Source: Desulfopila sp. IMCC35006
GTDB taxonomy: Bacteria; Desulfobacterota; Desulfobulbia; Desulfobulbales; Desulfocapsaceae
Assembly (NCBI RefSeq): GCF_005116645.1
Contig: NZ_SWCM01000005.1
Coordinates: 300,944 to 364,943 of the forward strand
Direction: 5' to 3'
Length of the DNA stretch: 64,000 nt
Made by a program: the position numbers and the translations under genes. The notes beneath the pieces are model-generated. The model did not search any database and was not told where the DNA came from. It worked only from the letters and a program-made list of their open reading frames with translations. Numbering within the stretch: the first letter of the stretch is position 1; each line of letters opens with the position of its first letter. Of the stretch, positions 19,307-28,054 are shown piece after piece.

Positions 19307-19773
19307 AATCCCCTTATAGTAAAATCGCTCGGTACCTCTGAATCCTGCGGTCTCTTGCTGAAAGTGTTTACTTCAACGAAAGGCAATGTATTCAGATGAT
19401 CAAAACAAATTATGTCAGATAATCCTTCGAAAAGGGGCTGAGATGTTTTTGGTTAATAAGGAGTGCGTTTGAGTTGAGTGGCGAGCTCCAGCGAGTTCAA
19501 CTCGAACGCCCGATTCGATACTATACGATACTATATATATTTAAGGAAAGTAAGAGTATGACTTACATGGTTGGTTGAGGACTATCGCCATCTCTGTGCA
19601 TCGATTCCAGCAGCGGAAAACGTGCCACCGGTGAAGACACAGAATCATTTGCGGCACAGACACCTGACCACAACACCAAGATATATTCACAATATGAAAT
19701 AGGCAGGAAAATCTGGCAGGGCTTGAAGCGCTCCCCGATTTGGAAGGTAGTTTGAAGAGAGGGCCCATCAACG
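19307..19773. other. Noncoding region upstream of the PilZ gene
   Basis: No convincing gene is seen. The region contains an inverted repeat, GCGTTTGAGTTGA (19465-19477) facing TCAACTCGAACGC (19497-19509) with one mismatch, and a short tandem GATACTATA repeat just after it. Two short minus-strand frames at 19541-19829 lack ribosome sites and recognisable sequence. Confidence 0.5.
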
Positions 19774-19814
19774 AAAAACAGGCACTTAACGAAGATCGCT
19801 AAGTGCCTGTTTTT
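19774..19814 (-). terminator. Terminator of the tRNA-Lys/tRNA-Glu unit
   Basis: A perfect 15-bp stem, AAAAACAGGCACTTA (19774-19788) with TAAGTGCCTGTTTTT (19800-19814), and an 11-nt loop. On the minus strand it follows tRNA-Glu by a few bases and ends in a T run, a classic intrinsic terminator. Confidence 0.92.
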
Positions 19815-19817
19815 ATA

Positions 19818-19895
19818 TGGCGTCCCCAACCGGATTTGAACCGGTGTTGTCGGCGTGAAAGGCCGATGTCCTGGACCTGACTAGACGATGGGGAC
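19818..19895 (-). tRNA. tRNA-Glu (anticodon TTC)
   Basis: On the minus strand GTCCCCA...TGGGGAC closes the acceptor stem. The anticodon loop CTTTCAC gives TTC, the T arm is GGTTCGAATCC, and CCA is encoded. It is 78 nt long and is transcribed after tRNA-Lys from the same strand. Confidence 0.96.
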
Positions 19896-19904
19896 AAAAT
19901 TCTT

Positions 19905-19980
19905 TGGTGGGTCGTGCGCGATTCGAACGCGCGACTCTCTGATTAAAAGTCAGATACTCTACCGGCTGAGTTAACGACCC
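19905..19980 (-). tRNA. tRNA-Lys (anticodon TTT)
   Basis: On the minus strand the acceptor stem begins GGGTCGT, the anticodon loop CTTTTAA gives TTT, the T arm is GCGTTCGAATCGC, and CCA is encoded. It is 76 nt and lies 9 nt from tRNA-Glu, so both are probably cut from one transcript. Confidence 0.96.
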
Positions 19981-20284
19981 GTGGAGGAAGTGTTTATACA
20001 TGGTCGGCAATAATGTGTCAACATGTTTTTTGCTCCCTTTGATCTTTTATCATCTGGAACCGAAATGGTCAAGGTCTGTCGGCCATTTGCTGCATTGCCT
20101 GCAGGCAACAGTATAAAAAAGTTGAGACCCTGCGCTGGGAATGCTATATGAGAGAGCAGTATTCAATTTCAACAGGCAGCTGCTGTGTTCCTGTTGCTTG
20201 TGTTGACGAACAGAATAACCGCAGCGGGCATCTGCCTTTCTGCAGTTTATATAATGTACACCAATCTCTACCAATCGGTTTTAT
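19981..20284. other. Noncoding region between tRNA-Lys and rdgC
   Basis: About 300 bp that should hold the minus-strand tRNA promoter and the plus-strand rdgC promoter. A TATAAT hexamer lies at 20250-20255 but has no good -35 partner. Nothing else is recognised. Confidence 0.4.
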
Positions 20285-20890
20285 ATGGGTTTATTGAAAG
20301 GTTCAGCAAGTTTTGTGCGTTTTTCCGTGCTGGGCGAGTTGCCGGAAAACACCTTGGATTTTATCGCCGAGAGGATAATGGCTTTTTCCTTTCAGGATAT
20401 CGATGACAGCTATGATGAATACTCCATAGGCTGGGTTTCTATTTTGAATATGTTCGATTCTCAGTTTAAGTATGCCTCCTACGCCGCCGGGGATTATATT
20501 ACCCTGACCCTGCGCATTGACGAGAGGAAGGTTTCTCCGGCAATCCTGAAAAAGGTCATCCAGAAGGAAGAGGAGAGGGTGCGTCTGGAACGGCAGTTGC
20601 CGAAATTGAGCAGGGCTATGAAGGTTGAAGTGAAAGAACGAGTCAGTGTCGACCTTATGCGTAAAGCGATACCGATACCGTCAATTTTTGAGCTCTGCTG
20701 GAGTCTGAGCGATATGACCCTGCTGTTTTTTTCAACGAATAAAAAAGTGCACGCCGTCCTCGAGGATTTCTTTAAAGAGAGTTTTGGCCTGCTCATTCGG
20801 CAGCAGATACCCTACACAACGGCAGAGCATTTGATCGATGCAGAGCAGTTGGCGGTTTTGGAGAGGATATCTCCTGAAATCTTTGTCTAA
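20285..20890 (+). CDS. rdgC: RdgC-like recombination-associated protein, N-terminal two thirds
   Basis: A 201-residue protein that matches the first two domains of RdgC, the ring-shaped DNA-binding protein that restrains RecA. Recognisable pieces are GWVSIL (matching GWVPP in E. coli RdgC), YITLTLRIDERKVSPAILKKVIQKEE, LPKLSRAMKVEVKERVSVDLMRKAIPIP, and the second-domain block FFSTNKKVHAVLEDFFKESFGL. E. coli RdgC is about 300 residues; here the chain stops where its C-terminal domain would begin, and the missing part appears to be the next gene. No ribosome site is evident before ATG 20285. Confidence 0.78.
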   Translation: MGLLKGSASFVRFSVLGELPENTLDFIAERIMAFSFQDIDDSYDEYSIGWVSILNMFDSQFKYASYAAGDYITLTLRIDERKVSPAILKKVIQKEEERVRLERQLPKLSRAMKVEVKERVSVDLMRKAIPIPSIFELCWSLSDMTLLFFSTNKKVHAVLEDFFKESFGLLIRQQIPYTTAEHLIDAEQLAVLERISPEIFV

Positions 20891-21019
20891 GTGTGCAATA
20901 AAACTTCTGCATTGTACGTGCCCTGTACTTCAGGGACACTTTGCCTCTCAAAGGATCTTCCTGCGGGCGGACATGAAGTTTTTAATTGAGCCACCAGTAA
21001 TTTAACAGGTGATAAGAAC

Positions 21020-21589
21020 GTGATGGATTTAGTCGATCTGATTGTTGAAAAACGATTTCTGGGACAGGAGTTTCTGACCTGGCTCTGGTATAAAAGTGAA
21101 GAACGCGGGGGCAGTGTTCTGCTTCCGGGAGAAGGGGATATAACCGTCGTTTTTGAAAAACATATGCTGCTTGAATCCGGGGAAGGGGAGTCGACGGAAA
21201 AAATAGTCTGTACCGGCCTGCAGGCTGAACTGCAGGAGGCTCGAACCGGCCTGCGGATGGGCAAAAAACTTGAACAGGCCCGGATCGTTATCGGCCATAA
21301 TGACTATGAATACAGCTTTACCCTGGCGGCAGCCCTGATGGAATTCAGGGCTGTACGCCTGCCCAAAACAGAAACGACAGAACAGGATAACAGTGACAAC
21401 CCGGAAGAAATTGAAGGGATGACCCTGGAGCGTATCTATCTCTTTGAAGAGCTTGTCAAGCTGGTCAACGGGCTGTTTAAAATGTTTCTCAATGTTCGCC
21501 TGGGTGCGGAGTGGCGTGATGAGTTGCAGAAAATCAGGGCCTGGGTGGCAAAATCAACTGTGATCGATGGGGAAGAACAATTAACGTAA
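21020..21589 (+). CDS. Probable separate C-terminal RdgC-like protein
   Basis: A 189-residue protein with no firm family of its own. Its layout (a GGSVLLPGEGDITV-like strand block, then EARTGLRMGKKLEQARIVIGHNDYEYSFTLAAALMEFRAVRLP, then a helical tail) parallels the last third of RdgC (DGGVIRAKKQ, HIEAGKVVTKLALDW, FVMCDDGSLKRLKF, then helices). With the preceding gene 130 bases upstream it may supply the domain that gene lacks. The start is GTG 21020 or ATG 21023; AGGTG fits the GTG better. The assignment is inference from visual alignment and gene order, not a search. Confidence 0.6.
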   Translation: MMDLVDLIVEKRFLGQEFLTWLWYKSEERGGSVLLPGEGDITVVFEKHMLLESGEGESTEKIVCTGLQAELQEARTGLRMGKKLEQARIVIGHNDYEYSFTLAAALMEFRAVRLPKTETTEQDNSDNPEEIEGMTLERIYLFEELVKLVNGLFKMFLNVRLGAEWRDELQKIRAWVAKSTVIDGEEQLT

Positions 21590-21609
21590 ACTGAACATTC
21601 AGGGACGCC

Positions 21610-23034
21610 ATGGAGTTTGAAACAGTAATCGGGCTGGAAATTCATGCCCAGCTGAAAACAGCAACGAAGATTTTTTGTGGGTGTTCGACGAAATTTGGTG
21701 CGCCGCCGAACAGCAACACCTGTCCCATCTGCCTGGGCATGCCCGGGGTTTTGCCGGTGCTCAATAAAAAGGTCGTTGAGTTCGCCATAAAATTCGGGCT
21801 GGCTACCAATGCAAAAATCAACCGTTTCAGCCAGTTTGCCCGGAAAAATTATTTTTATCCGGACCTGCCCAAAGGTTATCAGACGTCACAGTTTGATCTG
21901 CCGATAATTGGCCGCGGTGAGATTGAAATAGAGGTGGACGGGCAGACAAGACCCATCGGCATAACCCGTGCCCATATGGAAGAGGATGCGGGGAAACTGA
22001 TCCACGACGAGGTCGAACCGGTCTCCCATGTCGATCTGAACCGGACCGGCACCCCGCTGCTGGAAATCGTTTCGGAACCGGATATTCGAAGTCCTGCCGA
22101 AGCCGCTGCCTACCTGAAAAAAATTCATGCCATTCTTCGCTATCTGGATATCTGTGACGGTAATATGCAGGAGGGGAGCTTTCGCTGTGATGCCAATATT
22201 TCCCTGCGGCCGGTTGGTCAGGACGAGCTGGGTACCCGGACCGAACTTAAAAACATGAACTCGTTTCGCAATGTTCAGAGTGCGCTGGAATTTGAAGTTC
22301 GCCGGCAGAGGGATATTCTGCTTGACGGCGGCACCATCGTCCAGGAGACGCTGCTTTGGAACCCCGACAAAAACTGTTCGGAATCGATGCGGGGGAAAGA
22401 AGATGCCCATGATTACCGCTATTTTCCCTGCCCGGACCTGGTACCGGTTGAGATCAGCGAGGAGTGGATTGACGAAGTCCGTCACTTGCTGCCGGAACTG
22501 CCCGATCAGCGAAAAGCGCGCTTTATTGACCAGTACGACCTGCCGGAGTACGATGCCGTCCTCTTGACCGCTGATCGGGAAGTGGCCGAATATTTTGAGC
22601 AAACCGTGAAAGGCGGGGCGCAGGCCAAAAAAGCCTCCAACTGGATCATGACGGAGCTGATGCGGGAGCTGAAAGGGGACGCAATATCTTCCTGCAGGGT
22701 CAGTCCGTCGCAGCTGGCCGCCCTGCTGACCATGGTGGAGAAAAACACCATCAGCGGCAAAATTGCCAAGACGGTTTTTACTGACATGATGGCCAGCGGA
22801 GATGACCCGGCAACGATTGTCCAGGAGAAAAACCTGGCCCAGGTATCCGATGTGGGAGAACTCCTGGCGCTGGTCAAGGAGATTGTCGCCGCCAACCCGG
22901 CGCAGGCGGAGGATTATCGCGCCGGAAAAAGCAAATTAATGGGCTTTTTTGTCGGCCAGCTGATGCAGAAAACCAAGGGGCAGGCCAATCCGCAACTGGC
23001 CAATGAACTCTTTTCCAAAGAGCTTGGCGGCTAA
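21610..23034 (+). CDS. gatB: Aspartyl/glutamyl-tRNA(Asn/Gln) amidotransferase subunit B
   Basis: GatB binds the misacylated tRNA and performs the kinase/transamidation half of the GatCAB reaction that makes Gln-tRNA(Gln) and/or Asn-tRNA(Asn). The 474-residue protein shows the family signature: [40 protein letters not shown], the zinc Cys pairs, [17 protein letters not shown] and [19 protein letters not shown], followed by the YqeY-like tail domain. It lies 21 bases after the RdgC-like gene. gatA and gatC are not in the window, so the complex is encoded at more than one locus. Confidence 0.97.
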   Translation: MEFETVIGLEIHAQLKTATKIFCGCSTKFGAPPNSNTCPICLGMPGVLPVLNKKVVEFAIKFGLATNAKINRFSQFARKNYFYPDLPKGYQTSQFDLPIIGRGEIEIEVDGQTRPIGITRAHMEEDAGKLIHDEVEPVSHVDLNRTGTPLLEIVSEPDIRSPAEAAAYLKKIHAILRYLDICDGNMQEGSFRCDANISLRPVGQDELGTRTELKNMNSFRNVQSALEFEVRRQRDILLDGGTIVQETLLWNPDKNCSESMRGKEDAHDYRYFPCPDLVPVEISEEWIDEVRHLLPELPDQRKARFIDQYDLPEYDAVLLTADREVAEYFEQTVKGGAQAKKASNWIMTELMRELKGDAISSCRVSPSQLAALLTMVEKNTISGKIAKTVFTDMMASGDDPATIVQEKNLAQVSDVGELLALVKEIVAANPAQAEDYRAGKSKLMGFFVGQLMQKTKGQANPQLANELFSKELGG

Positions 23035-23048
23035 AGAAGGCTTAGGTA

Positions 23049-23786
23049 GTGGATAAGGAACTCTGGCAGAAAAAAGGAGAAGGCCATCGCGCTCGACTAC
23101 GGGATCGGTTTCTGGCCAGAGGTCTTGACGGGTTCAGCGATGCGGAAATTCTGGAACTGCTGTTATCTTTCGGCACGCCGCGAACCGACTGCAAGGAACC
23201 GGCCCGCCTGCTGCTGCAAAAATACGGCTCTTTTGCCAAGGTCTTTGAGGCCCCGGTTGCCTCGCTGCAGGAGGTCAAGGGAATCGGGCCGAAGAACGGC
23301 TTTGCCATTCATTTTATCCATGCGGTGGCCAGCTATTATCTCAAAGAACGGCTGCACGGCAAGCGTTATCTCCATTCTTCCCGGGAAGTGGCCGAGTATC
23401 TGATTCATTCGATGCGCGGCCTGAAAAAAGAAGTTTTCACCGTCATCTTTCTTGACTCCTCCCATGCCATAATTGATTCGGAGATCGTCGCCGAAGGCAC
23501 CCTGAATGTCAATACCGTTTATCCCAGGGAGATCATCAAACGGGCCCTGGAGTTTCATGCTGCGGCCCTGATTATCGCCCATAATCATCCGTCTGGCAGT
23601 CTGCAGCCGTCCACCCAGGATATCAAACTGACCAAAACCCTTGCCCTGCTCTGCCGGTATATGCAGCTGCAGTTGCTGGATCATCTGATTATCGGCGACG
23701 GATCGTATAGTTTTGCCGACAACGGGCTGATGGATTCGGTCAGGGTGGAGTGCCAGACCGCCATGGACACCTTTGACCGCTCATGA
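23049..23786 (+). CDS. radC: RadC-family JAB-domain protein
   Basis: A 245-residue protein with an N-terminal helix-hairpin-helix region (FSDAEILELLLSFG; VKGIGPKNG at about 77-84) and a C-terminal JAB/MPN metalloprotease-like domain. The JAMM zinc ligands are His178, His180 and Asp191 in AHNHPSGSLQPSTQD. The start is GTG 23049, 14 bases after gatB. The biochemical role of RadC is unsettled; the original link to DNA repair in E. coli was later withdrawn, so only the family is asserted. It overlaps hemW by four bases. Confidence 0.92.
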   Translation: MDKELWQKKGEGHRARLRDRFLARGLDGFSDAEILELLLSFGTPRTDCKEPARLLLQKYGSFAKVFEAPVASLQEVKGIGPKNGFAIHFIHAVASYYLKERLHGKRYLHSSREVAEYLIHSMRGLKKEVFTVIFLDSSHAIIDSEIVAEGTLNVNTVYPREIIKRALEFHAAALIIAHNHPSGSLQPSTQDIKLTKTLALLCRYMQLQLLDHLIIGDGSYSFADNGLMDSVRVECQTAMDTFDRS

Positions 23787-24919
23787 CTGCGCTGTATCTG
23801 CATATTCCGTTTTGCCGCAGCAAGTGCCACTATTGTTCCTTCAGCTCCTGTGCTGGTGGCGAGGCACTGTATGGTCCGTATGTTGACGCCCTGATCATGG
23901 AACTGACCCGGCTTGCCGAACAGCATGGCGCAACAGCAACAGAGGGACTGGATACTCTGTTTCTCGGCGGGGGAACACCCACCTGCCTGCCGGTTGAATT
24001 ATTGCAAAGAGTGATCCGCTCCTCGCTTGATCTTTTTGGCGCTGTACCCGGTGCGGAAATCAGTGTGGAAGCCAATCCCGGCACAGTCGAGAGAAGGTAT
24101 TTCGAAACACTGCTTGCTGCCGGAGTAAACCGGCTCTCGCTTGGCGTGCAGTCGTTTGAGGACCCCGAGCTTGCATTGATCGGACGAATCCATAACAGGC
24201 AGGAGGCCTGCTCGGCAATCGAGGCCGCCCGGGTCGCCGGCTGTACCAATATAAGTCTTGATCTGATGTTCGGATTGCCCGGCCAGACCCCTGCCTCCTG
24301 GCGAAATTCCCTGGCAAAGGCTCTCTCCTTTAACCCGCAGCATCTGTCTTTATATCAATTGACCATTGAACCGGACACCCGGTTTGATGTTTTTATGCAA
24401 AACCACACCATCAGTCTCCCGGCAGAAGATGACATAGTGGCGATGGATGACATCACCGCTGAACTGTGCAGTGCGGCCGGACTTCGTCTCTATGAAACCT
24501 CAAATTATGCAGCAGAAGGATACCAGTGCCGGCATAATGTCAACTATTGGCTGAATGACGATTACCTGGCAGCCGGAGCTGCCGCGGTGAGCTGCCGGCG
24601 TGGAGTTCGGGAGCGGCGCATTGCCGATCCCGGGGAGTATATCCGCCGGATAAACCGGCAGGAATCGGTTGTGGTGGAAACCGAACATCTTGCCCGGGAA
24701 GAATCCTTTCGCGAAACGGTGATCATGGGGCTGCGCATGGTGCAGGGGGTCTCGCGGTCCACTCTATACGCACGATACGGCATGGAAATCAGCGAGTATT
24801 ATGGCGTCATCCTGAAAAAGCTGCTCGATCCGGGCTTTGTCGAATTAACCGCAACCCACCTCCGCATCACGGCAAAGGGATGGCCAATCGCCAATCAGAT
24901 CATGGCCAAGCTGGTCTGA
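23783..24919 (+). CDS. hemW: Radical SAM heme chaperone HemW
   Basis: A 378-residue radical SAM protein of the HemN/HemW group. The [4Fe-4S] motif CRSKCHYC uses Cys11, Cys15 and Cys18 right after HIPF; TLFLGGGTPTCLP, EANPGTVE and RLSLGVQSFEDPEL are family blocks, and the C-terminal HemW domain has NYAAEGYQCRHNVNYW. The protein lacks the N-terminal extension and extra Cys of true coproporphyrinogen dehydrogenase HemN, so heme trafficking rather than oxidation is the likely role. The ATG overlaps the radC stop (ATGA). Confidence 0.9.
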   Translation: MTALYLHIPFCRSKCHYCSFSSCAGGEALYGPYVDALIMELTRLAEQHGATATEGLDTLFLGGGTPTCLPVELLQRVIRSSLDLFGAVPGAEISVEANPGTVERRYFETLLAAGVNRLSLGVQSFEDPELALIGRIHNRQEACSAIEAARVAGCTNISLDLMFGLPGQTPASWRNSLAKALSFNPQHLSLYQLTIEPDTRFDVFMQNHTISLPAEDDIVAMDDITAELCSAAGLRLYETSNYAAEGYQCRHNVNYWLNDDYLAAGAAAVSCRRGVRERRIADPGEYIRRINRQESVVVETEHLAREESFRETVIMGLRMVQGVSRSTLYARYGMEISEYYGVILKKLLDPGFVELTATHLRITAKGWPIANQIMAKLV

Positions 24920-24933
24920 TTGCCGGGGTATAA

Positions 24934-25653
24934 ATGAAAAGGGACTCTTTTATTCAGGCTCTTACCATTGCAACCGGGGATGTGGTGTGTTGTGTCGGGG
25001 CTGGCGGGAAAACCTCGCTTATGTTTCATCTGGCGCGAGAAGCCAGAGAGCTGGGCTTGAAAGTCCTGGTAACCACCACGACGAAAATGTTTATCCCGGA
25101 TACCGGGCAGTATGACGCCCTTGACCTGAGCGGGAAACTGTTTGCTGCAGGTCCTGTGCCCGGGCCCGGAATCTGTGTCGGCGGGCTGCCGGGTCCTGTC
25201 GCCGGTAAAATGAGCGGGGTGGGTATGGAACTGCTTGCAGAGCAGCGAAAACTGTTTGACCTGGTACTCGTCGAAGCTGATGGTGCCGCCCAAAAACCGC
25301 TCAAAGGCTGGAAAGCAACAGAACCGGTCATCCCCGACTTTACCACCAGGACCGTTGGCATTGTCGACATAGGGACTATCGGCAGGATCATCTGTGCATC
25401 GCTGGTGCACCGCCTGGAAATTTTTTCCGGGCTGACCGGGGGGATTGATGGCGAGCAGCTGACCGTTGATCATCTGTATCGAATGGTTGCCCACCGGATG
25501 GGGCTGTTTTTTCATGCGCGGGGTGAGAGAGTCCTTTTCATTAACAAGGTGGAGTCGGTCATGGACCGCCGTAATGTCGATCACCTGCGGGGCCTGCTGC
25601 CCGATCTGAAAATTGTCGCCGGCAGTGTGCACCGGGGAACTCTCTATGGGTAG
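24934..25653 (+). CDS. yqeC: Selenium-dependent hydroxylase accessory protein YqeC
   Basis: A 239-residue protein with the P-loop VGAGGKTSLMFHLA near residue 21 and the family blocks VLVTTTTKMFIP, LVEADGAAQKPLKGW and FINKVE. YqeC accompanies selenium-dependent molybdenum hydroxylases such as xanthine dehydrogenase and is thought to help mature their selenium cofactor. No such hydroxylase is in this window. Together with the selenocysteine formate dehydrogenase at 51.9 kb it indicates that the organism uses selenium. Its last 8 bases overlap the mocA-like gene. Confidence 0.85.
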   Translation: MKRDSFIQALTIATGDVVCCVGAGGKTSLMFHLAREARELGLKVLVTTTTKMFIPDTGQYDALDLSGKLFAAGPVPGPGICVGGLPGPVAGKMSGVGMELLAEQRKLFDLVLVEADGAAQKPLKGWKATEPVIPDFTTRTVGIVDIGTIGRIICASLVHRLEIFSGLTGGIDGEQLTVDHLYRMVAHRMGLFFHARGERVLFINKVESVMDRRNVDHLRGLLPDLKIVAGSVHRGTLYG

Positions 25654-26254
25654 GCTCGATACGATCATCATGGCATCCGGTCTGTCCCGGCGGATGGGGG
25701 GCAATAAGCTGCTCCTGCCGCTTGGTGAATCAACGGTGGTCGGTCATTTTTTGTCCCGCTTTCCCTACGCTTTATTTCAAAAAGTGATTTTTGTATACAG
25801 TGATCGCGAGGTGGCGGCAATTGCCGGCAACTATCCGGTAGTACTCTGCCAGAACGAAGATCCTGAAGCCGGTAAAAGCCACTCTATTCAGCTGGGACTT
25901 GCCATGAGCACCGCAGAAGACGGCATAATGTTTGCCGTGGCCGATCAGCCGCTTCTGACCGGTCGTACTATTCAGACCCTGGTTGCGCTGTTTTACCGGC
26001 AGGGCGGTAAAAAAATTATAGTCCCCGAGGTGGCTGGCCGACGGGCAAATCCGGTGATTTTCCCGGCCGCCTGCCGCAGTGAATTTTCCCAGCTGCACGG
26101 CGACGCAGGAGGACGGCAGCTGATTGTCAAGGAGCCCGGGCGGGTCTGTCCGGTACCTTTTACCGCTCGTGAGGAATTCTTTGATGTCGACACCCCCGAG
26201 AGGTACCGGCAGCTCGTGACCCAATGGTCTGGTCGTTTTCAGGAAAAACTATAG
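25646..26254 (+). CDS. MobA/MocA-like nucleotidyltransferase (molybdopterin cytidylyltransferase type)
   Basis: A 202-residue nucleotidyltransferase from ATG 25646; the frame is open upstream to 25613, but the extra residues lie within yqeC. The signature MASGLSRRMGGNKLLLP resembles the LxGGxSxRMGxxK NTP-binding loop, and FAVADQPLLTG and FDVDTPERYRQL follow. MocA adds CMP to molybdopterin for xanthine-dehydrogenase-type enzymes, and the yqeC-mocA pair is a typical accessory couple for those hydroxylases. CTP versus another nucleotide cannot be decided here. It converges on the GntR gene with a 6-base overlap. Confidence 0.85.
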   Translation: MGRLDTIIMASGLSRRMGGNKLLLPLGESTVVGHFLSRFPYALFQKVIFVYSDREVAAIAGNYPVVLCQNEDPEAGKSHSIQLGLAMSTAEDGIMFAVADQPLLTGRTIQTLVALFYRQGGKKIIVPEVAGRRANPVIFPAACRSEFSQLHGDAGGRQLIVKEPGRVCPVPFTAREEFFDVDTPERYRQLVTQWSGRFQEKL

Positions 26255-26917
26255 AGACAAATAGTCTTCAGGCAGCTGTCCGGCCGATTCAAGTCCGTTG
26301 ATAGCACTGTTGATATGTTCCTGCACCGCAGCGCAGGCCCGGTCGATATCGCGGTCGGCAATGGCGTCGACAATGGTCTCATGCTCTTTGGTCGGACAAT
26401 ATTCAATCTTGTAGAAAGGATCGTAGAGGATGAGAAAGATCCTTGTCCGGTCAAGAAGTTCGTGGATATAGGAAGAGAGGACCCGGTTGCCGGAAAATTC
26501 GGCAATTTTCATATGCAGCGAGTCATTTATGGCAAAATACTCGTCCAGATTGTTTTTATCGAAGACTGCTGTTTCAGCCTCTATGAGGTCGCGAATTTCT
26601 TTGATCTGTTGTTCGGTGATACTGGAAATGGTCAGCCGGATTGCCATCATTTCCAGCTGGGCGCGGACCAGAAAGGTTTCCTTTATTTCTCTCTGGGTCG
26701 GGGTAATGACAAAGGCCCCTCGATTGGGAATACTGTTGACCAATCCTTCAGCTTCCAGTCTTTTGATGGCACTGCGCACCGGGGTGCGGCTGACGCCTAA
26801 TTGCTGGGCCAGGGCAATTTCAACCAGCTGACTGCCCTGTCTGATATATCGCTTGCGTATTGCCGTTTTCAGTTTCCTGTAAACAGCGTCTTCAGAATTA
26901 ATCTTCATTATCTTTCC
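26249..26917 (-). CDS. GntR-family transcriptional regulator, FCD subfamily
   Basis: A regulator of about 222 residues. The winged helix-turn-helix is at about 36-62 (LAQQLGVSRTPVRSAIKRLEAEGLV) and the C-terminal all-helical FCD ligand-binding domain runs from about 75, with metal/ligand-type residues in NDSLHMKIAEFSGN and KEHETIVDAI. I chose ATG 26917, which has AGGA upstream; ATG 26908, ATG 26941 and TTG 26950 in the same frame are possible. It diverges from the proline operon, and a palindrome typical of this family lies in the gap, so it is the likely proline- or glutamate-responsive regulator. Confidence 0.88.
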   Translation of the reverse strand, partial: GKIMKINSEDAVYRKLKTAIRKRYIRQGSQLVEIALAQQLGVSRTPVRSAIKRLEAEGLVNSIPNRGAFVITPTQREIKETFLVRAQLEMMAIRLTISSITEQQIKEIRDLIEAETAVFDKNNLDEYFAINDSLHMKIAEFSGNRVLSSYIHELLDRTRIFLILYDPFYKIEYCPTKEHETIVDAIADRDIDRACAAVQEHINSAINGLESAGQLPEDYLSL

Positions 26918-27038
26918 CATTTCTGTCCTGCTCCGTTTCATTTGGATCAAAGAAGCAAAAATAAACTATTTTTTTGCTAAACACAAAAATTGTTGACACA
27001 TATATGCTGAATACCGTACAAATATTTTGTGTGCATAT

Positions 27039-27050
27039 ATTGTATACAAT
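27039..27050. promoter_or_regulatory. Candidate GntR/FCD operator upstream of the proline operon
   Basis: ATTGTATACAAT is a perfect 12-bp palindrome of the TTGTATACAA type bound by many FCD-family GntR regulators. It is 76 bases before the proline dehydrogenase start. A TTGACA hexamer at 26993-26998 may be part of the promoter; no convincing -10 was fixed. Confidence 0.6.
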
Positions 27051-27125
27051 TTTTCAGTTCAATACTACAGGTACTTTTATTGGGTAGCGGAAATATATAA
27101 AAATTTTTTTCTAATCAGGACTGTT

Positions 27126-28037
27126 ATGTTTAATAAAATGATTGCCGGCATCCTTCCACACATGCCCAAAAAATTAGTGTGGATTTTTTCCAAACAGTAC
27201 ATCGCCGGAGAGACGCTGGATGAAGCGATTGTCAACGCCAAGAAATTGAACGCTGAAGGTATCCAGACCACCATCGACGTCCTGGGTGAGTTCATTACCA
27301 CTCTTGCAGAAGCCAAAACCAATAAAGAAGAGTATCTGCAGGTTATCGAAGCCGCAGAAAAAGCGGGGGTGGATGGTAATTATTCGCTCAAACCGACCTT
27401 CTTCGGCCTGCTCCTGGACAAGGAGGTCGCCTACCAGCATATCCGGGAGGTTGTCGCCAAGGCCGCATCGTACAATAATTTTGTCAGGATTGATATGGAG
27501 GATTCTCCCTGTACCGACATGGAGATCGAGATTTTCCGAAAACTCAAACAGGAATTTCCCGCCAATGTTGGTCTGGTCGTCCAGGCTTATCTAAAAAGGA
27601 CCTACCGGGATATTGAAAGTTTCAAAGATCTCAACAGCCCGGAACATCCGGTTAACCTCAGGGTCTGTAAGGGAATTTATATCGAACCGGAATCAATCGC
27701 CTACAAAAAATACCACGAAGTCAATAGCCATTTCCTCGATGATGTTGAATGTATGTTGAAGGAAGGGATGTACCCAGCTATCGCTACCCACGATGTGCCG
27801 GTGATTGAAGGTGCCTATAAACTTATCGAAAAATATAAAGTTCCCAATGACAAATACGAATTCCAGATGCTTTACGGGGTAACCCCGGCGCTCAGAAAAT
27901 CAATCCTCGATAAAGGGCATCGGATGCGGGTCTACGTGCCATTCGGTAAACAGTGGTTCGGCTACAGTACCAGAAGATTGAAAGAAAACCCGAAGATGGC
28001 CGGAGTGATTATTAAGGCCTTGTTTAATAAGGGATGA
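27126..28037 (+). CDS. Proline dehydrogenase
   Basis: A 303-residue monofunctional FAD enzyme that oxidises L-proline to 1-pyrroline-5-carboxylate and passes electrons to the quinone pool. The beta/alpha barrel shows NYSLKPTFFGLLLD, FVRIDMEDSPCTD, LVVQAYLKRT, RVCKGIY and ATHDVP. The C-terminal substrate motif is YSTRRLKENP (YxxRRxxE in the family). ATG 27126 has AGGA upstream; the frame stays open to 27027 but that part would overlap the operator. It is the first gene of the catabolic cluster, and its stop is 17 bases before the P5C dehydrogenase. Confidence 0.94.
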   Translation: MFNKMIAGILPHMPKKLVWIFSKQYIAGETLDEAIVNAKKLNAEGIQTTIDVLGEFITTLAEAKTNKEEYLQVIEAAEKAGVDGNYSLKPTFFGLLLDKEVAYQHIREVVAKAASYNNFVRIDMEDSPCTDMEIEIFRKLKQEFPANVGLVVQAYLKRTYRDIESFKDLNSPEHPVNLRVCKGIYIEPESIAYKKYHEVNSHFLDDVECMLKEGMYPAIATHDVPVIEGAYKLIEKYKVPNDKYEFQMLYGVTPALRKSILDKGHRMRVYVPFGKQWFGYSTRRLKENPKMAGVIIKALFNKG

Positions 28038-28054
28038 ATAAAAGGAGCTTGATT

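Noticed and set aside
19541..19829. Two short minus-strand open frames next to tRNA-Glu
   Set aside because: They lack ribosome sites, run into the tRNA terminator and show no recognisable protein sequence.
24895..25704. A 269-codon minus-strand open frame over yqeC
   Set aside because: It is antisense to yqeC, whose P-loop and family blocks are clear.
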